Program-made: the position numbers and the translations under genes | Source of the DNA: Saccoglossus kowalevskii | Lineage: Eukaryota > Hemichordata > Enteropneusta > Harrimaniidae | Reading direction: 5' to 3' | Length of the DNA stretch: 38,964 nucleotides | Assembly: GCF_000003605.2 (NCBI RefSeq) | Contig: NW_003108605.1 | Coordinates: 79,793-118,756 of the forward strand | Notes under the pieces: generated by a model | What the model saw: the letters and a program-made list of their open reading frames with translations, nothing else | What the model was told of the DNA's origin: nothing | Databases searched by the model: none | Shown: one piece after another, positions 1 to 14,600 of the stretch | How positions within the stretch are numbered: the stretch's first letter is position 1 | How the letters are laid out: each line of letters begins with the position of its first letter

Positions 1-504
1 TTAGTACTTGAGATATCAGTGGAAAAACCGAAAATTGACTAATCATTATGCAAATTAGGTAATTAGTATCCACGGATTATTACCAAAAACTAATCAAAAC
101 CTAGCATGAGTTCAGAGCATCTATGTACCAAGTTTCATCAAAATCCAATGAGTGGTTGTTTAGATATCAGTGGAACAGTCATGGAACCACTAAAAAATAG
201 CTAATTATCATGCAAATTAGGTAATTAATATGCACGGATTTTTACCAAAAATTAATCAAATCTGCGCATATGTTCAGAGCATCTATGTACCAAGTTTCAT
301 CAAAATCCAATGAGTGGTTCTTTAGATATCAGTGGAACAGTCATAGAACAGCTAAAAATTAGCTAATTATCATGCAAATTAGGTAATTAACGAGCATGGA
401 TTTTTACCAAAACCTAATCAAATCTGCGCATTGGCCCAGAGCATCTATGCACCAAGTTTCATCAAAAACCGATGTATGGTTCTTGAGATAGCAGTGGAAC
501 AGTC
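1..504. repeat. 162-bp tandem repeat, about three copies
   Basis: Three consecutive copies of one unit are readable. The block 'gagcatctatg' recurs with its 'gagcat' ending at 120, 282 and 444, and 'cagtggaacagtc' ends at 180, 342 and 504, so the period is exactly 162 bp. Copies differ by scattered substitutions. The array is already in progress at base 1, so it probably extends left. It is followed directly by an (AC/AT)n microsatellite and a hairpin, the order described for pearl-type and other Helitron-like non-autonomous elements. It lies in the presumed last intron of JMJD7. Confidence 0.9.
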
Positions 505-506
505 GG

Positions 507-560
507 ACACACATACACACATACACACACACATACACACATACACACATACAGACACAC
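507..560. repeat. (ACAC/ATAC) microsatellite
   Basis: A run of acac and acat units with one 'cagaca' interruption, lying between the 162-bp array and the hairpin at 571. The open frames that cross it are low-complexity (His-Thr repeats) and not genes. Confidence 0.95.
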
Positions 561-570
561 TAACTGCAAA

Positions 571-602
571 GACTCCCATTTTGTGCTTCGCACATGGGAG
601 TC
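571..602. mobile_element. Terminal hairpin of a pearl/Helitron-like element
   Basis: GACTCCCAT (571-579) and ATGGGAGTC (594-602) are perfect 9-bp inverted arms, with a second inner pairing GTGC/GCAC around a TTC loop. Together with the array and microsatellite just upstream it gives the order tandem repeats, microsatellite, 3' hairpin that is known for HINE/DINE-1/pearl elements. Calling it the element's 3' end is inference; no transposase or helicase gene is present. Confidence 0.6.
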
Positions 603-1091
603 AAAAACAAATAACTGTTTGGATTGAAAACTCTGTAATAAAATGGTTAGACTGCCATGACTTGTCAAATGTATTGATAAAATCAGCCACTCTATGTCTG
701 AGCAAATCAATATATAAAAATGCCTGTCACAAGTAAAAAAGTTATTTACAATCATTGAACATGATACAACACCTAATTTATAGTCTAAATTTTCCCTAAA
801 ACATTGACAATAATTTGTTTAACTATTGGTACCTATTTGCTCCTAAATTCAGTTTTTTGGACAATTTCAAATTTTGTGATGCACCATGATCATTTTGTAT
901 GAGGATTCAAAATTTCCGATTGTCATGCTTTGTTCAAATTTAGTATTAAAGACAAATGTCCCTTAAAAGGATGGGTACCAAATCTATTCATTGATCTATT
1001 TGGCTCACTGTTACCAGGGACACTTTTTCTTTGGATATTCTATGGATGATTTTAAGCAGGCATGGCACTGTAGAATCTGTATTAGTAGCTA

Positions 1092-1296
1092 CTGTAAAAC
1101 ATGTTGAAAAGGCGTCATGCAATTTTAGCGAATTGTGGTAAAATGACGTAATAGCGAAATGTTGATTTAGCGAATCTTTCTTATCATTGTTGATTTCTTT
1201 GGTGGTCATTTTGAATTGATAATAAAGTCATTAGCGACATCTTGAATTAGCGAATCAATTCTCTCGCTAAATTTGCGAAAAAGACATGTTTTACAG
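1092..1296. mobile_element. MITE with 13-bp TIRs and TA target duplication
   Basis: CTGTAAAACATGT (1092-1104) is perfectly inverted as ACATGTTTTACAG (1284-1296), and each end is flanked by TA (1090-1091, 1297-1298). The 205-bp interior carries several TTAGCGA motifs in both orientations, so it is largely palindromic. TA duplication with short TIRs is typical of Tc1/mariner-derived MITEs. There is no coding capacity. Confidence 0.8.
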
Positions 1297-1512
1297 TATA
1301 TTGCAACATAGGGAATGCAGCTTCTATTAGAGCATCTAAACATGTGAGAAATGATGAATGGGTGGCTTCTAATTGAGATTTTACTGTAGGTATGCATACA
1401 GTAATACCAGAATGTTTATCTGGCACTACAAGGATATCATTTCAAGAACCCCCCATAAAGATAAAGAGCAATGGCTTTCAGTCGGCCATATCAATCCCAT
1501 TGTGAAACGTAC

Positions 1513-4779
<3,267 letters not shown>

Positions 4780-5683
4780 GTTTTCTGACAGCCGAATACT
4801 ATGTAAAGTTCGGTCACTAAACAGCTAATCCGTATTGTCAAGGTGACCTCCTAAGGTGACCTGCACATTTAGTCGCGAGTTGGCGCTGTTTTAGGGCATA
4901 CCATTTAGGTTGTGGAGGTGGTGAAACGTCATTAAATGCTGGCGATTTACTGCGTTATATATTTCATAGAGGGAAATGTCTGTGATTTTAGATAAGAATT
5001 ATAGAACAATAAGAAACACTTTATGCATGTTTACAAGCTAGAAAAACTATATGACTTCGAAAAACAGTTATAATTTTTGATAGCCGACAACGTGACCTCA
5101 TCAGACCGCACTACTCAATATTAGCATATTCTAATACGCGAGGGACTATTTGTGAAATATATCAAACGCGATATAATGACATATAGTATATTTTCCTAAA
5201 ATCAATATTTGCAGATAATTTGGAACAATTCTAAAATATAAATACTGAAGTGTAAAAGAGAAAATTATTTTCACATTGAAAGCACTGTTGACTTGCGGAT
5301 GAATATCTTTTATTTTATGTAAATAGGCCTTGAAGGTGATTTCCTCGCAAAACGGGAATTTTGTTGATTTTGTCGAAATTTAACCCAAAGTAGTGAGGCC
5401 GTGGACGATTTTTGACCGAAATGCCTGGACTATTGCCGTAGATATTATCAATGGGTGATTTTTATTTAATTTCTCAAGTCATACCGGTTAGGCAAAATAT
5501 TTTTTACAATTTCGAGGAATTTTCATTGTCCTGACTGTTTCTACAAGTTGGTTCAAGTTCCCCTCACTTGAGCGCTCGTTACAGGGAGATTCCCTGGGAA
5601 AGTTGTGTTTACAAACGTGCGAAGTGGGCCGTCATCACCCAGAGGCGATCTGGGGTTGTTCAAGTTCCAGTTATAGTAGGGAT
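4780..5683. promoter_or_regulatory. Divergent promoter region of JMJD7 and BRD10
   Basis: About 900 bp separate the two start codons, so 5' UTRs and promoters of both genes must lie here unless either has a distant non-coding exon. No TATA box is convincing. AGGTGACCT occurs twice (4841-4849 and 4854-4862, 13 bp apart), and another TGACCT occurs near 5094. TGACCT is the nuclear-receptor half-site motif, but binding is speculation. No other gene is seen in this stretch. Confidence 0.5.
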
Positions 5684-8600
5684 ATGGAGATTCCTGAAGA
5701 AACGTTGCTTACATTTGAACATCACGAGATGGACGAAATGTGTTCTGAACCGGCGAATCCAACTTCAAGAGTTGGCGCAGTAACTTCTCTGGTATCTCCG
5801 ACACCAAGCGAGGATTCCCAAAAAGCGCCGCCGGAGAAACAATCGACCGCTAAGGCACAAAAGCTTGAGTTGTCTCCCGAACTTCGACATGGCTATCGAA
5901 TTCTCATGGGCGTAATGTCTTGCAGTAAATCCATTGTGTGGTCGTTTTTGGATCCAGTTGATGTCGAGAAATACAACCTGTGGGACTACCACGAGCGCGT
6001 GAAAGAGCCCATGTGGCTCCGAAAAAGTTAGTAATTACCTTTAAAATTGCCAATTCTGAAATTGTCATCATTTATCGTGGTAGATCAATATAAGTTTTAT
6101 GAAAATACAACATGTATATACGCAGATTTCTTCATAATTTTGTAGGCGTCATGGAGTAAGGTCTGCTCAGTAATGCATCAACACGGAAGGGAATCCCCTT
6201 GGTGTTTCCCAAATGATTGTCATTTGTAAGCATTGTTTATGTTTAATACATGTTCTTAGAGTGTCGGAGTCTCTAAGTTTTTTTTTTTTTTTTTGATGTA
6301 TTTTTTGAACCTGTTCGTTCATTATGTCTTTTTCAACGTATACAACAGAGGAAAAAAATGCTCTTCATTTAAAAAAAAATTAAACACATGTGTTAGAGAA
6401 ATCCTCCATGTAATGTTTTTTGGCAACATCCCACAAGAAACGTATACCTTGATTATAGTACCGTAACACCATTCAGCTCTGTCTCTTGAGTCAATGCTGT
6501 AAATCATGAAATTATAAATACTGATCAGACTTTTATAATTATTCTGACAATGCTCATCCTCAATTTTAAACTTTTTTTTTTTTATATTACAGTGGAATCC
6601 AAGTTTGAGAATGGGGAGTACACAACAATCACAGAATTTGTTAGAGATTTTAGACATATGCTTGAAAATTGTTACAGATATAATGGTCTTGATCATTGGG
6701 TTTCAAAGCAAGCCATGAAATTGGAAAGAATTTTTGAACAGAAACTAAATCTTATGTCAAGGTGAGTAAAATATCCTTTCAATTGTGATTACCCTAGACA
6801 TCTCCATATGCAAGTGAAGGTTTCCCTGATTCTGTCAGTGTTTGCTATTTTTGTTATATACCCTACGTATATATAAAATATGTTTTTTAAATGCCGTCCT
6901 TCATCCCCTTGGCTTATTATCTCTAATTTTTCACATCCCTAATTTTGGTTCCCTGGGCATCTTTAATAAATAACTTATCTAACTACAATTTTAACAATCC
7001 TCTTTGAAATATCTCCTGTATAAGTTGCTGCTGGCAGATTGCTGTTCTCTTGACACCAGCAACTGCCTTTCTTTCTTTTTTTTTACTTGGTTGCATTTTG
7101 TATATGCCAGTCAGACACTGACAAGTAAGTAAACGAACTGGGATATAGTCAACATGGGACTCTAGAATCACAGATAGGCCCCGAATATAGAGTACACTAA
7201 AAACTATACAGCATTAATAACAAAATTCACATTACAATTGTAGTGGATATATATATAATATATTGCAAGGTGGAAATAATAAAAATAAAACCAAAAAATG
7301 ACAACAATCAACAAGACAATCCACAAGAACAAACTGCACAATGTAATCAAATCAGTAAGAGACAATTTATGAACCCCTTAAATACAAAATAGACGTCAAT
7401 GAATACAATATTTGTCAAAAATTCTGCAACCCCCACAGACAAACTCTAATATTGCAATATTGCTAGTTGTGAACTTTTAAATCATATTTATGAGGATTCC
7501 TGCATGAAGTTACAGAGATGGGAAAAATTAATAATTATGGCAAGGGAGAATATTGATTTCTTCTGCCCTGGTTATATAATAAATTGTATTTGATAGGTAT
7601 TTTTGTGTGTGTACATGCATGTACTAAAATTAAAATATATACACACATTAAAATTATTGTTGTCCAGTAGCAATGTTTCCGTCCATAGTTGATTCGAGCA
7701 GTACATTAAAAACAGCATGGTGTATAGTAGACAACACCTTCAACCAGTATTCTAGTATTTTTGAATTATAGTTAATTGTTTTGTAGCCAATTTTCCTGTT
7801 GTGTAACCTTTGTTATTCTTGTCTACATTTAAGTTGAATGAGAATTTTTTTCAGATTGTTATTTTTTTTTTTGGATTGCTTTTTTTATTTGTTATGTAAC
7901 CATTTTAATTCCTGCAAGGGATTTTATGCGTTTCAATAAAGTATTGTGCCCCATTAAAATTATCAAAATTCAAGTGCAAAAATAGCACACATGCAAAGTA
8001 AACAAAATTATTCAGAGGGATTTTGGATTTCTTACATATGAGCTGAAACGCTGAACAAAACGCGAGAATAGAGGGGTATAATTTAATGATGTTCGGTATA
8101 TGGAAACTAGTTTACAAACTATATAGTGACACCAAAATGTTTGTCAGGTTTACTCTCAATATGTAATCTTTAAAAACTTGATGGGGCTGGTACAATTTAG
8201 GGTTAAGCATGTTCAATATGACCAGCTTTATACATGCCTTATTTTAGCCCCAAACATCAATTTCAACTATTAACAACCTTTAAATCAACTATTTACAACC
8301 ATTAAAGGCTATGTTAACACTGGAATAGTGTTTGAAACCACCATAATGTCATTATGATAGAAAGAATAGATTGTCACACAGGCATGTCAGAAATTCTCAT
8401 TGTGAATTACACTTTTTGTGACTACATGCAGTTCATGTACGTTTTGCCAAAAAAAAGTCATTCTTTGGTCTGAGCTGTCTCAAAGCGTTTGAGATTTAGG
8501 GGCCTTCAGATGAATGTAGTCATGTTTCTGTTTATACACAACTAAGATATAATGCACTCAAGATACTGTACAAAATATTTTGTATTTCTAGACCTATTAG

Positions 8601-11600
8601 AGAAAAGGCAACCCATTTCTTGACTTCAGGAGGTAGATATGGAGATGATAAATCTGAAACTATTGTTACAGGTGAGTATAAAGCTCTTGGTCAAGTTAAT
8701 TTCTATTTTCTCACATGATATAATTCAAAATGGTTGAATAATGATACATGATCTCGAATCAGGATGTCTCAAATTTAATGGCAGTGGTGCGTTGTGTTCA
8801 ATACAGGTTTCATGTGTTGTATAAAAAGTATGTAAAAAAAAATTCATGAAACCTATTGTAATACTCACTGTATACTAAACCTCAAAGAAATTATGAACTG
8901 ATGATTATTTAAATATTATTGTCTAAAATGTAGGGCCCAGAAAAAGGACGGCATCTCGGGCACTTTATGGTCATGACAATGTGGAGAACTCCCCAATTGT
9001 TGCATTTATCAAACAAGAAGAAGAACTCAATGAAATTGAAGATAAACGACAGAAGGAGCGAGAAAAGAAAGAGGAAATACTCAGAATGCAGCAAGAGGTT
9101 ATTGACTGGGAAGTCAATCTTCTTGCAGAACCAGTAGGCTCTCAGCTAAGAGCAATGTGGGAGGTGTGTACTTGGTTTTTAGTGTGAAGTTTGATATCAG
9201 AATTACCGGGTACTTGAATTTAACTTAATGAGAATCAAATCGATTCCACTATCATCTGAATAAGCTAAAGATGTTGAGATATTTTAAATACATTAGTTTT
9301 GTTTTGCTTTGCTAACCAACTTTTAAAAATACAATGAAAATAGGTCACTAAAATTGTAATTAATTCTTTTCTTCTTATTTGTTGTAGATACCTCAAATAG
9401 GACATTTTTTGTACATATGCCAAAGTTCATTGAATATAGGTGAAGTAGTATTCTATGAACTAGAGAGGGGTTTCCTCATGCCGCGAGAAAGTTCTACATT
9501 TGCTAAAGTGTTTACCTCATTATTGAGTACACCCTTCCAAAGAATAAGGTATGTATATAAATGTTATAAAACTGATCAATACAAATTAATGCATGTACAT
9601 AGACTCATTCATAATTGTCGAATGGAACTCCTGTTTAAACTGCACAAGGTTTGAGAGTGGGACAGAATTAAAGAAATATTGTAGATGTGTTTGTATAAAT
9701 ATGATCACATGATTTTGATTTAGAAAATATACAATTGTGTTGTGGTTGCCTTGTCTGACCTATGGGAATGTCTAAGCATAAAATTACTTAAACAATGCTG
9801 AAGTTGAATACATTTTCAGGTTTATAATCAGATTTGAGTAACTGTCTGTGGTACTGCATTCGCAGATAATACTTTGTTTTTAGAAGAATTGCATTCTCCT
9901 GGTTTTTCTTTCTTTCTTTTCAAACACACACAAGCGAACATTTGCTGAAAATTAAAATTAAAAAATTGAATCATCATGGTTCGCACATTTTGGTGTTTTT
10001 GTCAAGTGGTAAGAGACCTGTGTATAGGCCATATTAGTAACGAACTAGTTAGTTGATTGTTGACTTGTTTTTTCCACCACTGATTGAATGTAATTCTCTT
10101 GAAAATGAATATAAGATTATAATACAATGGCATATTTTAGAAATGGAATATTTGATTCTTAAAAAGAATCCGAATTCTGGATTAAATTTCAGCATCTTAT
10201 GAAAATAATAATAAAATTGAATGTTATCTAAGATGGTCACACACAGGTTTCTTGTCTTAGGTGATTCTTCAAACTTCCGTCTGGTATGATGTGTATGCAT
10301 TTGAAAGATGTGCTTTCTCTTCACAGCCTTAACAAAAAACCACCTATGCCTTATACTGTCTGGGAAACAAAGCTGAGGGAGAAAATTCGAGTTTGGTACA
10401 AGGTGTTAGAACAGAAAGCTGGTGATAAAATTCAGGTGAGTGAAGTAACGGTAATAGTTCATTTCAGTGATTTCAATCCCTGCTCTAAGCTTATCTATTT
10501 TGATTTAATGAATACATTTCTGAAAAATTATTGAATTGTCTGAATTAATATTTTCAAATAATAACATTAGAGATTAACCTTCATTTAACCTAAATTCATT
10601 TACAGGCATCTTCACAGCTTGGTATTGATCCTTTATTTTTTGATGTTCTTGGCACAAAATTTGTGTTAGACAAGAAAAGTTATCATGAATTAACATTTTA
10701 CCAAAGAGTCTGGATTATGAAGTCCATGGTTGATATTATTGTGGTGAGTGACATCTCATGGTTTATTTTATTAAAACTACATTTAGCTTTCGAGAAGAAA
10801 AAATGAGGCAATAGTGACAAAGTGTTTTCAAAGTTTCGTTATCACAAATACAAAATTAAAGTATGTGTTTCCTGTTTCAATATTATTACTTATATCTTCC
10901 AAACAACAATTCTATATTGAAACTACAGTGTTATTGTTTAAATCTTGTTTTTTTGTGAGATTTCAATGTATTCACGATTACCATAAATTTTAACTCTCAG
11001 AGCACATTTTGCAACATTGAAATACTGCCTTGTCAGCAGAAACTTTCTTGCTACAATTTTTTTGCACATTTTTGAAGACTTGAGCTGAGTACCAGTAGTA
11101 AGTAATGACAGTACATGTACTATTAAAACAAGTAATAAAACAGTAAATAACATTGTGACACAAAATGTACCCCGGTAATATTTATTTTGTAGGGAAAATT
11201 TTTTAAATCACAAACTGAATATGACATCTTGACCTAGTTTTGTTTGGGTGTGCTTGGACAATTTTGTACTAGGTAATTGACATAAATTTAGAATTTCCTA
11301 TACCAAAAAATCAGATTTTACTTACTTTTACTTATAAAATAAAAATAAAATATGGAATTCAGTTTGTAAACACGTACCTAGGTTCATCAATGTAGTCATA
11401 CGTAATAACTTTCATATATAGTTAACTAGTAAAATACCTTGTTCTTTGATTGAAATAGTTGATTCGCTTACAAGTTTGCAAACATCACTTAGCACCGACT
11501 CTGTATTTGCAATTTGTTCATTTTTACTCACAGGAAAATCATCAGGCTATAAGAGACTGTATTAATTCCATGCCCCGCAGTGAACTTCATGCAATAACGC

Positions 11601-14600
11601 TTGGCCACGACAGTGAAGGCAGTTCCTACATTCATTTTCCTCATTTCTGCGGTGCTGATGTTCGAATATACAAACAAACTGCAATACCTGATCCATTTGC
11701 TAAACCTCCTAAGGAGAAAGTTAAAGAAGAAAAAGTGAAAGGAAAAAGAGGAAGGAAAAGAAAGGCAAGTATAACCATCTTGTTTGATTAGTGATGCACA
11801 TTTGCCATGTTTACAGAACAGCATTCTATTGGAGTTGAATTACTGCTCCCCCCGTTTTCCATTGAGCTATCAATCTATCACAGTATTTATTTACTCTGTC
11901 AAATAGACATTAGAGCGTGTACCTCTTCGTCAAGCCAGAAAATACGCAAAATTCCAAAGAATGTTGTCTCTGCTGTAATTGAAATGAGAGGTTACTTGAA
12001 GAAGACGATTGAAGGCGTGATTTTCACCTGATCATTGGCCCTCGATGCGTTTAGATGGCTAGAGGCATGTCAGGGTCCAATCCTATCAGAGTTCGACCCT
12101 GAGGGTTTATTGGAGCCAAACTTGGCTTGAGCCGAATGTGCATACACAACCATTTTTTGCTGGCTCAAGTCGTAGAGCTCTGATAAAATGCTGTTGTGTG
12201 AACGTATCAATTGTATTGTGTTAAAGATTTCACATTAGCTGTGCCAGTATACATCTCTGCTCATGATAACCACCCCACCTCTAATTTCATTTGTATTCTA
12301 ATTCAGTTACAACTTGAAACAAATCTGCATATTCAGTCAAAATTCAAAACAAATGTGCTTGTGCTATAACAGTAACCAATTCCCACTTGGGAAAGCTGAA
12401 ATTGTAGCATTGCAAGTGCATTGCAAAAATGAAGACATTCTTGAATGAGTACACCCCAAGATCGCCTGACTGCAGAATGTACTAAATTAAAATTGGAAAT
12501 TTAAAACCCACCTAATTATTGTATATTCACTTGTTTTTATCAAAGACTGAAATCCCAGATAAAAAGGAACTGAAGATTTTTGGAAAGAAGAAAAAGAAGA
12601 AGATGAAGAAAACGGTCACACCAGTGCCTCCTGTAGTGAGAGAAAGACCAAGCAGACTCAGACAGGTAATATCTATTATATAGTTAGAAATGCTGCTGAT
12701 AATAAACAATCTAATTTTAATATTAATATTTGCAATTTCTGAAGCCAAGGTACTTTTATTAGCTCCGCTGTCGATTTTGTCAAGCGGAGCTTATCATATG
12801 AGTGATTGTCTGGCGTCGTCGTCTCTGTCAATGTTTTACTTTTTCGACTTCTTCTTGAAAACTACAAGCCTGAATGCTTTGATACTTGGTGTATATGTAC
12901 CTTGGGTGGACCTGTCTTAGATTTGTTCATTTCATGATGTTATCTTCAATTCTCTAATTTTGGTGAATATTTTTGGCATTTTTGGTAAAAAGTGATATTT
13001 TCGACTTCTTGTTAAAAACTGTAAGTCCGATTGCTTTGATATTACATAGATAGATACTGCATGTAGACCTTTCTCAGATTTGTTCATTTCATGATGATAT
13101 TTTTGATTCTCTAATTTTAATGAATATTTTTGTCATTTTTGGTAAAAAGTAAAATTTTTGAATTCTTGTTGAAAACAGCAAGTCTGATTGCTTTGATACT
13201 ATACATATTGTTCATTTTCTAATGATATCTTCAGTTCTTTAATTGAAATGTGCATTGCTGACAGCGGCGCTATCTCAGCCAACAGGCTGTTTATTTGGTT
13301 GTTGCCTCACCATTATTTCTTGCCAGATTTCTCACTATAAACCTGTATTCACTGTTTACAAAAGCGGCACATGCTCTGGTGAGACGCGATAAGAGACTAT
13401 TGGTTTAATTTTAAAAATTGATGCGAGTTGTTGTTACAGGAATGCTGATTGATGGATCCAGCTTCTTGGCGCACCCAATCAAATCGTTCAATTTAACTGA
13501 GGTCAAATATAGCTTTTCCTAACATGGGTTTGTAGAGATCGCCATGGATGGTCAACTTCAGTGAAACCATTTGAATTGTACGGTGTAATATTTGTAGTGG
13601 CAAAATGTTGTTTCAATAAACAAAATTGTATTTTCACATTGAATGACACATGTTAAAGAAAAGCAATTTTTCAGGGTTTTTTTTTGTTAAATTAATCAAC
13701 TGTAAAGATAGTTTGCATTTACAAAATATTTCTGATTTGTTTTTTCCTCAGAGAATAATTCCTGTGCTTAAATCATCTGAACTGCTGTTTGAAACCTCTG
13801 AATCTACATATACCTCATCTATTGAAGACAGTGAAGATGTTGACTGTGTTGCTGCTGCTATACAACAAAGCAAGCTAGAATCAAACAGAAAAAGGAATGC
13901 TGAGTCTGATGAAGAATACAGTTCTAATTTGAGTGAAAATGAATTCCATACTGATGAAAATAATATTGTTATTGACAAACCAACTTGTAAAAGGAAAAAG
14001 AAGTGTGAAGGGATTGAAGACAATCTAGATGCAGACCATGATTGTCTTGATAATTGTCAAGAAAAAGAAAAACCATGTTCAAAGGTAATGGATGATGATG
14101 ATGTGTGTGATGACAAAAGTGAGATAATGGAACTCAACTTTGCGGAAGACAAAAATAGCCCCGTTTGCCAGGAAGAAACTATGGAAAATGGCTGTAGTAG
14201 TGATGATGATGCACTTGATGATAATGAAAAAGAAAATAATACAAATGAACTAATAACAGATTTTGCTGATGTGGAAAATATAAAAGATAGTGAAAATGAT
14301 ACAAATAGAAGTGAAATAGCATGTAATGATGAAGATAAAAGGACACATAGCGATAAGATTTGTGTAAAAGATGAACAGTTGCCTGTTGAAAAGAAATTTC
14401 AAACAGAAAATGAAGTAAAGAAAGAATTGTCAGTGGAACATAAACAGTGTCAAGAAGAAAATATTTCTTTAGATACATTAAAAAAAGAATCGGTTCACAT
14501 CAAGAAGCCAATTAATGTAGTGAAACAAGAAAAAGTGAGCACTGACCAAAAAACAAAAATTGAACTTGCTGATGAAATGACCATTAAAGATACATTAGAC

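Noticed and set aside
248-270. JMJD7 last exon suggested by minus-strand 'NFW'
   Set aside because: It is followed immediately by a stop, lies inside the 162-bp repeat, and has no acceptor in the needed phase.
431-755. Open frames on both strands over the microsatellite
   Set aside because: They are His/Thr or Val/Cys runs translated from the (AC/AT)n repeat, with no homology.
12069-12103. tRNA or tRNA-derived SINE suggested by GAGTTCGACCC, a B-box-like motif
   Set aside because: No A box at the right spacing and no cloverleaf; the sequence is only an 8-bp hairpin.
13650-13751. Upstream extension of the BRD10 exon 10 frame
   Set aside because: It is the intron's polypyrimidine end read through; the CTCAG acceptor at 13751 and the phase of exon 9 fix the exon start at 13752.
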